Below are positions 1-8,074 of a stretch of DNA of 64,000 nucleotides, in pieces. The stretch is taken from assembly GCA_036231565.1 (NCBI GenBank), contig JAZAHA010000005.1, forward strand, positions 62,001-126,000, read 5' to 3'. A program made the translations under genes and the position numbers. The notes under the pieces were generated by a model. The model had not been told where the DNA came from and made no database searches. It worked only from the letters and a program-made list of their open reading frames with translations. This DNA comes from Maricaulis sp036231565 (GTDB lineage Bacteria > Pseudomonadota > Alphaproteobacteria > Caulobacterales > Maricaulaceae). Every line of letters starts with the position of its first letter. The stretch's first letter is position 1.

Positions 1-843
1 GGCGATCTGGTAGGTATTCCAGGCGTTGTCTGTGCTGTCGATCTCCGACCGGCGCAGGCCGCGCCCAAGCGGCTCGCCCTGCGAGATGCCGTAGATGATG
101 GTCGGATCGCTCTCCAGCCGCATGCCGCGACGCAGACGGTTGACGAAGACGGAGGCCACTTCCGGCCGTTCGGAGGCGATACCCGTCTCCTTCTCGACGA
201 CCGAGGCCAGGATGATCGCCTCCTCCCGCGTATCGAAGGGCAGGTTCTCCGCACGGGCCGGCCACAGCTCGTCGAGCAGCGCCGTCTGGGCGGCCGCCAT
301 GCGATCGAGGACCTCCTGACGCGGCGTGCCGCGGGTGACCAGATAGGTCTCCGGCAGGAGCGTGCCTTCGGCCGGTATTTCGGCGATCTCGCCGGTCAGC
401 ACCTCGACCTCGTTGAGCACGGCGACGATCATCGCGCTGGTGAGGCCTTCCGCGAAGGTGACGGGGTGCTGCACGGTCTGGCCGGAGCGCAGGAGTTCGT
501 AGATCTGGGCCATGGAGGCACCGGCGGGAATGCGGTACTCGCCCGCACGCAAGGCCCGGTCACCCTCGTCCAGGGTGACGGCAATGCGGAAGATGCGGCG
601 ATCGGTAATCACCCCCTCGTCTTCCAGCTGCCGGGCGATGCGGATCAGCCCGGCGCCGCGCGGCAGGAGAACAACGGTCTCTTCAGCAGCCGGGCCCGGT
701 TCGGCGAACTCGGCCTCGAGCCATTTATAGCCGCCATAGAGCGCGCCCAGCGCACCGAGCGCCAGCACGACGAGAACCACCAGCAATCCGATAAAGAATT
801 TCGCCAGCCCGTTCCCGGACTTCGGCGCAGGCGTCTCGCTCAT
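1..843 (-). CDS. mltG: Endolytic murein transglycosylase MltG (YceG-like), 3' end cut by window edge
   Basis: MltG cleaves nascent peptidoglycan glycan strands at the inner membrane and is thought to help terminate their elongation. Reading down from the ATG at 843, 281 codons are open to the window edge. One N-terminal transmembrane helix (about residues 15-38) is followed by a LysM-like region and the YceG domain with its signature EKETG motif near residue 217-221, which carries the catalytic glutamate, and the downstream RRGMRLESDPTIIYG block. It lies 20 bases after fabF at the end of the fatty acid operon, a common alphaproteobacterial arrangement. Only the C-terminal part is missing. Confidence 0.95.
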   Translation of the reverse strand, partial: MSETPAPKSGNGLAKFFIGLLVVLVVLALGALGALYGGYKWLEAEFAEPGPAAEETVVLLPRGAGLIRIARQLEDEGVITDRRIFRIAVTLDEGDRALRAGEYRIPAGASMAQIYELLRSGQTVQHPVTFAEGLTSAMIVAVLNEVEVLTGEIAEIPAEGTLLPETYLVTRGTPRQEVLDRMAAAQTALLDELWPARAENLPFDTREEAIILASVVEKETGIASERPEVASVFVNRLRRGMRLESDPTIIYGISQGEPLGRGLRRSEIDSTDNAWNTYQIA

Positions 844-863
844 TCACATTTCCCCGACCGGCG

Positions 864-2147
864 TCACTCTGCGGCGACGAATACCACGGACGCGTTGGTC
901 CCGCCGAATCCGAAAGAGTTCGACAGGGCGGCACGGACCGGCTTTTTCACGGCAGCCCTGGGCGCCAAGTTGATCGCGGTCTGAACCGACGGATTGTCCA
1001 GGTTCAGCGTGGGCGGGCAGACCCCGTCGCGGATCGCCAGAATCGAGAAGATCGACTCGACCGCACCGGCCGCGCCCAGAAGATGGCCGATCGCCGATTT
1101 GGTCGATGACATGACCAGCCCGTCGGCACTGTCGCCGAACAGGCGTTCAACGGCCCGCAGCTCGATCTCGTCGCCCAGGGGCGTCGAGGTGCCGTGCGCG
1201 TTGACATAGTCGATATCGCCCGGCGCGAGCCCGGCATCCTTCAGCGCGGCGGACATGGAGCGGAAACCGCCATCGCCATCCTCGGCCGGGGCCGTGATGT
1301 GATAGGCATCGCCGGACAGGCCATAGCCCTTCACTTCGGCATAGATCTTCGCGCCGCGCGCCTTGGCGTGCTCATAGTCTTCCAGCACGACAATGCCGGC
1401 CCACTCGCCCATGACGAAACCGTCGCGGTCGGTGTCATAGGGGCGCGAGGCCTTTTCAGGCGTGTCGTTGAAACCGGTGGAAAGCGCCTTGCAGGCGACG
1501 AAACCGGCAATGCCCAGACGGCACACGGCGGCTTCGGCACCGCCGGCCACCATCACGTCGGCATCGCCGCGGGCGACCAGGCGGGCCGCATCGCCGATGG
1601 CGTGGGCGCCGGTCGAACAGGCCGTCACCACGGCGTGGTTCGGCCCTTTCAGGCCATGACGGATCGACACCTGGCCGGAGACCAGATTGATCAGCATGGC
1701 GGGAATGATGAAGGGAGAGAGGCGCCGCGGCCCCTTCTCGTAGAGATCGACCGAGGCCTGGTAGGTGGTCTCCAGACCGCCGATCCCCGACCCGATCATG
1801 ACGCCGGTGCGCTGCTTTTCGTCTTCCGTCCCGGGTGTCCAGCCGCTGTCGGCAATCGCCTCGTCGGCGGCGGCAATCCCGTAGAGGATGAAATCATCGA
1901 CCCGGCGTCGATCGCGGGCGCTCAGGACGTCGTCGGGATTGAACACCCCGGCATCGCCCTCGCGGCCGCCGCCGCGTCCGTCGCTGCGTGGAACAAGTCC
2001 GGCGATCCGGCAGGCCAGATCATCCGTTTCGAAATGTTCGATCGGCCCCAGCCCCGACTGACCGGCGAGAAGACGTTCCCAAACGACTTCCCGCCCGCAG
2101 CCCAGCGGCGTGACGAGCCCGATACCTGTGACAACGACGCGACGCAT
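864..2147 (-). CDS. fabF: Beta-ketoacyl-ACP synthase II (FabF)
   Basis: FabF condenses malonyl-ACP with acyl-ACP in the cytoplasmic type II fatty acid elongation cycle. The 427-residue protein starts with the usual VVVTGIGLVTPLG and has the thiolase-fold catalytic triad: Cys177 in TACSTGAHAIGDA, His318 in NAHGTSTPLGD and His355 in KSAIGHLLGAAG. Its length is slightly above the family norm of about 412. It follows acpP by 10 bases, so it is probably cotranscribed and translated with the acyl carrier protein it uses. A FabB paralogue is unlikely given the sequence around Cys177, but the FabF/FabB split rests on overall similarity. Confidence 0.97.
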   Translation of the reverse strand: MRRVVVTGIGLVTPLGCGREVVWERLLAGQSGLGPIEHFETDDLACRIAGLVPRSDGRGGGREGDAGVFNPDDVLSARDRRRVDDFILYGIAAADEAIADSGWTPGTEDEKQRTGVMIGSGIGGLETTYQASVDLYEKGPRRLSPFIIPAMLINLVSGQVSIRHGLKGPNHAVVTACSTGAHAIGDAARLVARGDADVMVAGGAEAAVCRLGIAGFVACKALSTGFNDTPEKASRPYDTDRDGFVMGEWAGIVVLEDYEHAKARGAKIYAEVKGYGLSGDAYHITAPAEDGDGGFRSMSAALKDAGLAPGDIDYVNAHGTSTPLGDEIELRAVERLFGDSADGLVMSSTKSAIGHLLGAAGAVESIFSILAIRDGVCPPTLNLDNPSVQTAINLAPRAAVKKPVRAALSNSFGFGGTNASVVFVAAE

Positions 2148-2157
2148 GAAGGGGTCG

Positions 2158-2394
2158 TCAGCCCACCTTCTCGGAGATGAACTTCACGGCGTCGCCGACC
2201 GTCTGGATGTGCTCGGCGGCATCATCCGGAATTTCGATGTCGAACTCTTCTTCGAACGCCATCACCAGTTCGACATTGTCCAGGCTGTCAGCGCCCAGGT
2301 CGTCGATGAAGCTCGCGTTTTCCGTGACCTTTTCGGCCTCGACATCGAGATGTTCGACAACAATTTTCTTAACGCGCTCGAGAACGTCAGACAT
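2158..2394 (-). CDS. acpP: Acyl carrier protein
   Basis: This small acidic carrier holds growing acyl chains on a 4'-phosphopantetheine arm. The 78-residue sequence has the attachment Ser37 in the DSL motif (GADSLDNVELVMAFEEEF), within the usual four-helix ACP layout, and is typical in length. The start is set by the ATG at 2394 with a GAGGG ribosome-binding site. It lies between fabG and fabF. A 158-base gap to fabG and a candidate promoter in that gap suggest that it can be transcribed on its own, as is usual for this very abundant protein. Confidence 0.98.
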   Translation of the reverse strand: MSDVLERVKKIVVEHLDVEAEKVTENASFIDDLGADSLDNVELVMAFEEEFDIEIPDDAAEHIQTVGDAVKFISEKVG

Positions 2395-2423
2395 TTCAGA
2401 CCCTCATAATGAATCACCGCGAG

Positions 2424-2452
2424 ACTATAGCGGTGCAGGAGAAGACGGGAAG
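2424..2452 (-). promoter_or_regulatory. Candidate sigma-70-type promoter for acpP
   Basis: On the minus strand a TATAGT -10 element (2424-2429) is preceded, after 17 bases, by CTTCCC (2447-2452), a weak -35. This would give a start about 23 bases upstream of the acpP ATG. The -10 is good; the -35 is poor, so this is a tentative call. Confidence 0.4.
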
Positions 2453-2552
2453 TGCCCAATTACAAGGCTTTCCCAAGATGCGCGGGCACCTAGCACACAT
2501 AATGACGGGACGCCAGAATGTGACACCGTGTCCGCAGGCTCGGATTTTGCCG

Positions 2553-3293
2553 CTAGATCATCGCCATACCGCCATTCACATGGACGGTCTGGCCGGTGAC
2601 ATAGTGGGCTTCGGAACTGGCGAGATAGACCACGGCGGCGGCAATGTCGTCGCCCGAGCCCAGATCGCCGGCAGGAATTTTCGTCAGGATGGCCGCCTTC
2701 TGGTCGTCGGTCAGCGCATCGGTCATCGGCGAGGCGATGAAGCCCGGCGCAACGCAGTTCACCGTCACGCCGCGCGCTGCGACTTCCTGGGCCAGCGACT
2801 TGGAAAAGCCGATCATGCCCGCCTTGGAGGCGCAGTAATTGGTCTGGCCCGGATTGCCGGTGACGCCGACGACGGAGGTGATGCCGATGATGCGGCCCCA
2901 ACGCGCCTTCATCATGCCGCGCAGGGCGGCACGGGACAGGCGGAAATAGCTTTCCAGATTGATGCGCATCACCGTGTCCCAATCCTCATCCTTCATGCGC
3001 ATGAGGAGCTGGTCCTTGGTGATGCCCGCATTGGCAACCAGGATGTCCAGCGCGCCCATCGCCTCGGCGGCCTGCTTGGGCAGGGCGTCGACGGCTTCGG
3101 CATCGGACAGGTTGCAAGGCAGGACATGGGTGCGCTCGCCCAGCTCGCCGGCGAGCTCCTGCAGCACGTTTTCGCGCGTGCCGGACAGGGCAACAGTCGC
3201 GCCCTGGGCATGCAGCTTGCGGGCAATCGCATTGCCCAGACCACCGGTGGCACCGGTCACGAGGGCAGTCTTGCCGGTAAGATCGAACATCAT
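2553..3293 (-). CDS. fabG: 3-oxoacyl-ACP reductase FabG
   Basis: FabG is the NADPH-dependent reductase of the fatty acid elongation cycle. It is a classical short-chain dehydrogenase of about 246 residues, with the cofactor motif TGATGGLG near the N-terminus, NAG in the core, and the Ser/Tyr/Lys catalytic set in ITSVVG and NYCASKAG. It ends in the typical YVTGQTVHVNGGMAMI. The chosen start at 3293 overlaps the fabD stop as ATGA. A second ATG follows at once (3290), so either methionine could be first. A longer upstream reading exists but is inside fabD and is not protein-like. Confidence 0.96.
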   Translation of the reverse strand: MMFDLTGKTALVTGATGGLGNAIARKLHAQGATVALSGTRENVLQELAGELGERTHVLPCNLSDAEAVDALPKQAAEAMGALDILVANAGITKDQLLMRMKDEDWDTVMRINLESYFRLSRAALRGMMKARWGRIIGITSVVGVTGNPGQTNYCASKAGMIGFSKSLAQEVAARGVTVNCVAPGFIASPMTDALTDDQKAAILTKIPAGDLGSGDDIAAAVVYLASSEAHYVTGQTVHVNGGMAMI

Positions 3294-4243
3294 GCGTTCT
3301 CCTTGAGAGCCGCCGCGAAGGCTTCCAGATCGTCGGCGGAATTGAGGGCAACGCCATTGGCGTCCTTGGTGGTGCGCTTGAGCATGGTGGTGAGCACCTT
3401 GCCCGAACCGGCCTCGGCCAGCGTGCCGATACCCGCCTCCTCGACCATCCACAACACGCTTTCGCGCCAGCGCACGCGGCCGGTCACCTGTTCGACCAGC
3501 TGACGGCGGATCGTCTCGACATCATCGGCCGGACGCGCGGTGACATTGGCGACCACCGGCACGACGGGCGCCTTGATCGTCGCCGCGGCAAGCGCTTCGG
3601 CCATCGCGTCGGCGGCCGGCTGCATCATCGGGCAGTGGAAAGGTGCGGAGACCGGCAGTTTCATCGCCTTCTTCAGGCCCAGCTCGCCGGCCTTGGCGAT
3701 GGCGGCATCGATGGCCGCGACAGAGCCGGAGATCACGATCTGGCCCGGTGCGTTGTCGTTGGCGATCGCACAGACACCTGCCTGGGCGCCGGCCGCGACG
3801 GCCTGGGCTGCCAGATCCTCGTCGGCGCCGAGAAGCGCCGCCATCGTGCCCTCGCCCACCGGCACGGCCTTCTGCATGGCCTGGCCGCGCAGCTTGAGCA
3901 GTTTCGCGGCATCGCTGACCGACAGCGCGCCGGCGGCCGCCAGGGCCGAATATTCGCCAAGACTGTGACCGGCGACGAATTCGGCGGCGTTGACGTTTAC
4001 GTCAAACTCGCTCTTCAGCACCGCCATGACGGCAAGGCTGGCGGCCATCAGGGCCGGCTGGGCGTTCTCGGTAAGGGTGAGCTCTTCGATTGGGCCATTG
4101 GCCATCAGGCCCGACAGGTCCTGGCCCAGCGCCGCATCGACTTCGTCCAGCACCGCCTTCGCGCTGGCAAAACGCTCCGCCAGTTCCTGGCCCATGCCGA
4201 CGGCCTGGCTGCCCTGACCGGGGAAGACAAAGGCAAATTTCAT
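3290..4243 (-). CDS. fabD: Malonyl-CoA:ACP transacylase FabD
   Basis: FabD loads malonate from malonyl-CoA onto ACP, supplying the extender unit for fatty acid synthesis. The 317-residue protein opens with FAFVFPGQGSQAVGMG and contains the nucleophile serine in GHSLGEYSALAA, the conserved QPALMAASLA stretch and the SAPFHCPMM histidine block, all standard for the family. It is the first gene of the minus-strand fab operon and overlaps fabG by 4 bases. The 255-base gap upstream is shared with the divergent rpsF operon and should hold both promoters. Confidence 0.97.
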   Translation of the reverse strand: MKFAFVFPGQGSQAVGMGQELAERFASAKAVLDEVDAALGQDLSGLMANGPIEELTLTENAQPALMAASLAVMAVLKSEFDVNVNAAEFVAGHSLGEYSALAAAGALSVSDAAKLLKLRGQAMQKAVPVGEGTMAALLGADEDLAAQAVAAGAQAGVCAIANDNAPGQIVISGSVAAIDAAIAKAGELGLKKAMKLPVSAPFHCPMMQPAADAMAEALAAATIKAPVVPVVANVTARPADDVETIRRQLVEQVTGRVRWRESVLWMVEEAGIGTLAEAGSGKVLTTMLKRTTKDANGVALNSADDLEAFAAALKENA

Positions 4244-4334
4244 GGAGTATTCCCTTCCCGACTCTCAAATGGCCGATCTGTCCGGGTTCGCTCGATACCT
4301 CCTGCAGGAGGCCGCGCGCAAGGGTGCTTGCGCC

Positions 4335-4363
4335 TTGCGCTGTGCATTCAATTCGGGTATGGC
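4335..4363 (+). promoter_or_regulatory. Candidate promoter of the rpsF-rpsR-rplI operon
   Basis: In the fabD/rpsF divergent spacer (4244-4498), TTGCGC (4335-4340) and TATGGC (4358-4363) are separated by 17 bases. A start near 4370 would leave a leader of about 130 bases before rpsF, long enough to carry an S6:S18 autoregulatory hairpin, but I could not trace that motif with certainty. No clear promoter for fabD was recognised in the same spacer. Confidence 0.4.
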
Positions 4364-4498
4364 CCGCGCTTCGCCTGGTTGCGGTCCGTTTTTCCGGACG
4401 ATCCTGCATGGTGCAGGGTCAGGGATTTCGGAGCCGCCGCAGACCTGCCCGACCCTTCGGCATGGTGTGCGCCGCAACCGCTTATGAAGGGAGCCGAC

Positions 4499-4852
4499 AT
4501 GGCACTTTACGAACACATCTTCATTGCGCGTCCGGACATTTCCCCGGCGCAGATGGAATCTCTCATCGAAGAGACCAAGACCCTGATCGAAGAGAAGGGC
4601 GGCAAGACCGGCAAGACCGAATACTGGGGTCTGCGCAATCTTGCTTACCGCATCAACAAGTCCCGCAAGGGCCATTACGGCCTGATCGACATCGACGCCC
4701 CGGCGGATGTCGTTGCCGAACTGGACCGTATCCAGCGCCTGTCCGAAGACGTGATCCGTCACATGACGGTCCGCGTCGAGGAGCACAGCGAAGAGCAGTC
4801 CGCGATCCTGTCCAAGAAGGACGATCGTCGCGGCCGCCGCGAGCGCAGCTAG
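4499..4852 (+). CDS. rpsF: 30S ribosomal protein S6
   Basis: S6 binds the 30S platform as a heterodimer with S18. The 117-residue product begins MALYEHIFIARPDISPAQ and contains the conserved LAYRINKSRKGHY block, then ends in a charged tail (KKDDRRGRRERS) as in other alphaproteobacteria. The start at 4499 is preceded by a GAAGGGAG ribosome-binding site. In-frame sequence further upstream is open but is not conserved-looking. It is the first gene of a three-gene operon with rpsR 14 bases downstream. Confidence 0.98.
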   Translation: MALYEHIFIARPDISPAQMESLIEETKTLIEEKGGKTGKTEYWGLRNLAYRINKSRKGHYGLIDIDAPADVVAELDRIQRLSEDVIRHMTVRVEEHSEEQSAILSKKDDRRGRRERS

Positions 4853-4866
4853 AAAGGACTTAACAG

Positions 4867-5121
4867 ATGTCTTCCGGAAACATTTCCAATCTGCCGGCGC
4901 GCCGCCCGTTCATGCGTCGCCGCAAGGTCTGCCCGTTCTCCGGCGAAAACGCGCCGAAGATCGATTACAAGGACCCCAAGCTGCTGCTCCGCTACATGTC
5001 CGAGCGCGGCAAGATCGTGCCGTCCCGCATCACCGCGGTTTCGGCCAAGAAGCAGCGTGAACTGGCCCGCGCCATCAAGCGCGCCCGCCAGCTGGCCCTG
5101 CTGCCCTACGTGGTCGATTGA
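4867..5121 (+). CDS. rpsR: 30S ribosomal protein S18
   Basis: S18 forms the platform heterodimer with S6. The 84-residue basic protein has the family core (KVCPFSGENAPKIDYKDPKLL, then RYMSERGKIVPSRITAVSAKKQRELARAIKRARQLALLPY split across the central helix region), of standard length. It lies between rpsF and rplI with 14-base spacers and an AAAGGA site upstream of the ATG. Confidence 0.98.
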   Translation: MSSGNISNLPARRPFMRRRKVCPFSGENAPKIDYKDPKLLLRYMSERGKIVPSRITAVSAKKQRELARAIKRARQLALLPYVVD

Positions 5122-5135
5122 GGGAGGACTGAGCG

Positions 5136-5771
5136 ATGAAACTGGTTCTCCTTGAACGCGTGGAAAACCTTGGCGCCATGGGTGACGTTGTCTCCGTGCG
5201 TCCGGGCTTCGCCCGCAACTTCCTGCTGCCGCAGGAAAAGGCGCTGCGCGCCACCGAAGCCAACCTGGCCCGTTTCGAAGCCGAACGCGAAGCGCTGGAA
5301 AAGCGTAACGCCGAACGCGCTGCGGAAGCTGCCACGGCTGGTGAAACGATCGACGGCGAAAGCTTCGTCATGATCCGCCAGGCCGGCGAGAGCGGTCAGC
5401 TCTACGGTTCGGTCACGTCCCGCGACATCGCCGACATCGTGTCGGCCAGCGGCACTTCGGTTGCCCGCTCGCAGGTCGTGCTGAATTCGCCGATCAAGAC
5501 GCTGGGCGTCCACGACGTGCGCATCAAGCTGCACGCCGACGTCTCCGTGATGGTGTCGATCAATGTCGCCCGTTCCGAAGAGGAAGCCGAACGCCAGGCG
5601 GCCGGTGAAGACGTGATCGCGGCCCAGGCCGACGAAGATCGCGCCATCGCCGAAGCCCAGGCCGCGGCCCTGTTCGAAGCCAGCGAGGAAGGCCAGGAAC
5701 TGGCTGCCCAGCAGGCTGCGGAAGCCGAGGCGACCGGCGACGAAGCCGAGACCGGGGAAACCGGGCAGTAA
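5136..5771 (+). CDS. rplI: 50S ribosomal protein L9 with long acidic C-terminal extension
   Basis: L9 binds 23S rRNA and extends from the 50S surface. The N-terminal domain (MKLVLLERVENLGAMGDVV...RPGFARNFLLP) and the C-terminal domain up to about residue 150 are normal. The protein is 211 residues, against about 150 in most bacteria. The extra 60 or so residues are Ala/Glu-rich (many AEA, EEG, QAAEAEA stretches) and strongly acidic, probably helical or disordered. Such tails occur in some alphaproteobacteria. It is the last gene of the operon, followed by a strong terminator. Confidence 0.96.
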   Translation: MKLVLLERVENLGAMGDVVSVRPGFARNFLLPQEKALRATEANLARFEAEREALEKRNAERAAEAATAGETIDGESFVMIRQAGESGQLYGSVTSRDIADIVSASGTSVARSQVVLNSPIKTLGVHDVRIKLHADVSVMVSINVARSEEEAERQAAGEDVIAAQADEDRAIAEAQAAALFEASEEGQELAAQQAAEAEATGDEAETGETGQ

Positions 5772-5795
5772 GCCCTGCTGGTTCCCGATTTTCAG

Positions 5796-5827
5796 AAGGG
5801 CGGCCCGGCGGGCCGCCCTTTTTCTTT
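5796..5827 (+). terminator. Rho-independent terminator after rplI
   Basis: AAGGGCGGCCC and GGGCCGCCCTT form a perfect 11-bp GC-rich stem with a 3-base loop, followed directly by TTTTCTTT. It sits 25 bases after the rplI stop and closes the ribosomal protein operon. Confidence 0.92.
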
Positions 5828-5912
5828 GCAACATCGCCAATCCGGAAGATGCGCGTTAGCGTATGAAATTGTAGGGGATGGCCGGACCTGCTTCCGTGCC
5901 GAGTAGACGCGA

Positions 5913-6344
5913 ATGGGTTTTCCGGTTGTTTTCCGTCTCGTCGAGCGCTGGCTTGGCGTGATCCTGTGTTTCCTGCTCGCCCTGTCGCAGGGCTATTTCA
6001 TTCTGGGCCTCTACGTGTTCTCGGTCGACGAATACGTCGATCTGGAGCCCGATGTGACGTTCGAGGACGTGCGGCCGGTGATCGAATGGCCGCTGGAAAC
6101 GGCGATCATCATCGCCTTTGCCGGCGCGGCGCTGGCCACCGTGCTGGCCATATTCAGATCCCGCTGGGCTTTTGCCGCCATCCTCGTGCACTTCATTGCC
6201 GCCAAGACGGCCTGGGTGCTCTCCACTTTCCTGCCCTATTATGACGGCGGTGCGATCGGCGCCTGGCTGACCGTCATCCAGATGATTGCCATTGTGCTGA
6301 TCTTCCGCACGACAGCACCTTTCCGGCCGCGCCAGGTCGCATGA
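5913..6344 (+). CDS. Small four-helix membrane protein, unknown function
   Basis: I do not recognise a family. The 143-residue product has four predicted membrane spans: about residues 12-32 (GVILCFLLALSQGYFILGLY), 63-82 (TAIIIAFAGAALATVLAIF), 87-105 and 117-133. A short acidic loop (VDEYVDLEPDVTFEDVRP) lies between the first two. It sits alone between the rplI terminator and the dnaB control region and reads in the same direction as dnaB. Codon use matches its neighbours. It is most likely an inner-membrane protein typical of its lineage. Confidence 0.75.
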   Translation: MGFPVVFRLVERWLGVILCFLLALSQGYFILGLYVFSVDEYVDLEPDVTFEDVRPVIEWPLETAIIIAFAGAALATVLAIFRSRWAFAAILVHFIAAKTAWVLSTFLPYYDGGAIGAWLTVIQMIAIVLIFRTTAPFRPRQVA

Positions 6345-6353
6345 CAGTCACAC

Positions 6354-6457
6354 TGTGGATAAACCCGCCAGCCAACCCCTTGTTTTCCCGCTCCTGAAAC
6401 TCTCCTGCCCTGACCGTCAACTCCATGACTTCCAACCCGCACGAGACTTTATCCACA
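6354..6457. promoter_or_regulatory. Two inverted consensus DnaA boxes upstream of dnaB
   Basis: TGTGGATAA at 6354-6362 and TTATCCACA at 6449-6457 are perfect matches to the consensus DnaA box TTATNCACA, in opposite orientation and 86 bases apart. They fill the 242-base spacer before dnaB. DnaA is known to act as a transcription factor at such boxes, so control of the replicative helicase gene by DnaA is the simple reading. There is no cluster of further boxes or AT-rich unwinding region, so an origin is unlikely. Confidence 0.75.
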
Positions 6458-6586
6458 GCGATCAACAATCGTTAACGCCGACCGGTGCGACAACTGCATC
6501 TGACAGTGTTCGACAGTGGCCACGGTCGTTTGAGCCCGGTATTCATCCGCTCTTCGCCCGCCGGCGAGGTACAGGGGACAACCGGA

Positions 6587-8074
6587 ATGACCACCGCGCT
6601 GCAGCCGTTCGTCGAGAACGACTCCGAGATTGCCGATGCCGATACGGCGCCGCACAACCTGGATGCGGAGCAGGCGTTTCTGGGCGCGCTTCTGTATGAC
6701 AACGAGATGTATCACCGGGTCGCCGACTGGCTGAAGCCGGCGCATTTCTACGACCCGGTCCATGGCCGCATCTACGAAACGGCAGCCGACCTGATCGGCC
6801 GCGGTTCGCTGGCCGATGCCGTCGTGCTGAAAACCCAGTTCGACCGCGATGACGGGCTGCGCGAGATCGGCGGCACCACCTATCTCGCCGTGCTGATGGA
6901 AGGCGCAGTGACGGGCAATGCGGCCGTCGAATACGCCAAGATCATCTACGAGCTGGCGCTGCGCCGCGAACTGATCCGCATCGGCCACGACCTGGCCAAT
7001 GCCGCCGGCGGCGATGCCGAGGTCCAGGCTCGCGCCCTGATCCAGGACATCGAACAGCAGCTCTACAACCTGGCCGAGGAAGGCTCGGCCTCGCGCGGCT
7101 TTGTCAGCTTCAAGCAGGCACTGGCAGAGTCGGTGGAGACGGCCTCGGCGGCCTATGAGCGCGAAGGCGGCCTGGCCGGCATCTCCTCGGGCCTGAGAGA
7201 ACTGGACCGCAAGCTGGGCGGGCTGCACCCGTCGGACCTGATCATCCTTGCCGGCCGCCCCTCGATGGGGAAGACCTCGCTGGCCACGAATATCGCTTTC
7301 AACATCGCCAAGGCCTACCAGTACGAGGAATTGCCCGACGGCACCCGCAAGACCGTCAATGGCGGCGTGGTGGGCTTCTACTCGCTGGAAATGTCGGCCG
7401 AACAGCTGGCCACGCGTCTCATCGCCGACCATACCGGCATCCCCGGCTACATGATCCGCCAGGGCACGATCGACGCGGCCCAGTACGAGGACATCCGCGA
7501 CGGCGTGCTCGAGATCCAGGGTTTGCCGCTCTATATCGACGATACCGGCGGCCTGCCCATCTCCGCCCTCGCCGCCCGGGCACGGCGGCTCAAGCGCACA
7601 CATGGCCTCGACCTGATCGTGGTCGACTATCTGCAGCTGGTCACATCCTCCCGCGCCCGGGCCGGCGCCAGCCGCGTGGAAGAGGTCTCCGAAGTCACCC
7701 AGAACCTCAAGGCGCTGGCCAAGGAGCTCGGCGTTCCGGTGATCGCCCTGTCCCAGCTGTCGCGCCAGGTGGAAAACCGCGACGACAAGAAACCGCAACT
7801 GTCCGACCTGCGCGAATCCGGCTCGATCGAGCAGGACGCTGACGTCGTGCTGTTCGTGTACCGGGAAGCCTATTACAAGGAACGCGAGAAGCCGCGCGAA
7901 GACACGCCGGAATATCTCGCCTGGGAAGAAGAGTTCCGCCGGATTGAGAAAGTCGCTGAAGTCATCATCGGCAAGCAGCGTCACGGCCCGATCGGATCGG
8001 CAAAGCTCCACTTTGATGGCATGCTGACGAAGTTCACCGATCTCGAGACCCGGTATGACGACGAGTCCGACTGA
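6587..8074 (+). CDS. dnaB: Replicative DNA helicase DnaB
   Basis: DnaB is the hexameric 5'-3' helicase of the replication fork. The 495-residue protein has the N-terminal helical domain beginning APHNLDAEQAFLGALLYD, a linker, and a RecA-type motor with Walker A GRPSMGKTS (Lys229), Walker B LIVVDYLQL and the SQLSRQVENR and LRESGSIEQDAD motifs. No intein is present. The ATG at 6587 is favoured because the family homology starts about 20 residues later; a further 34 codons upstream are open but look non-coding and run back towards the DnaA-box region. The 3' end overlaps alr by 20 bases. Confidence 0.97.
   Translation: MTTALQPFVENDSEIADADTAPHNLDAEQAFLGALLYDNEMYHRVADWLKPAHFYDPVHGRIYETAADLIGRGSLADAVVLKTQFDRDDGLREIGGTTYLAVLMEGAVTGNAAVEYAKIIYELALRRELIRIGHDLANAAGGDAEVQARALIQDIEQQLYNLAEEGSASRGFVSFKQALAESVETASAAYEREGGLAGISSGLRELDRKLGGLHPSDLIILAGRPSMGKTSLATNIAFNIAKAYQYEELPDGTRKTVNGGVVGFYSLEMSAEQLATRLIADHTGIPGYMIRQGTIDAAQYEDIRDGVLEIQGLPLYIDDTGGLPISALAARARRLKRTHGLDLIVVDYLQLVTSSRARAGASRVEEVSEVTQNLKALAKELGVPVIALSQLSRQVENRDDKKPQLSDLRESGSIEQDADVVLFVYREAYYKEREKPREDTPEYLAWEEEFRRIEKVAEVIIGKQRHGPIGSAKLHFDGMLTKFTDLETRYDDESD

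Noticed and set aside
3740..3775. Ala-Asn-Asp-Asn coding stretch like a tmRNA proteolysis tag
   Set aside because: It is inside fabD in the conserved CAIANDNAPGQIV part of that protein; no tmRNA folds are near.
6354..6457. DnaA boxes as a chromosomal origin
   Set aside because: Only two boxes, no AT-rich unwinding region and no origin-linked genes such as dnaA, hemE or parAB nearby.
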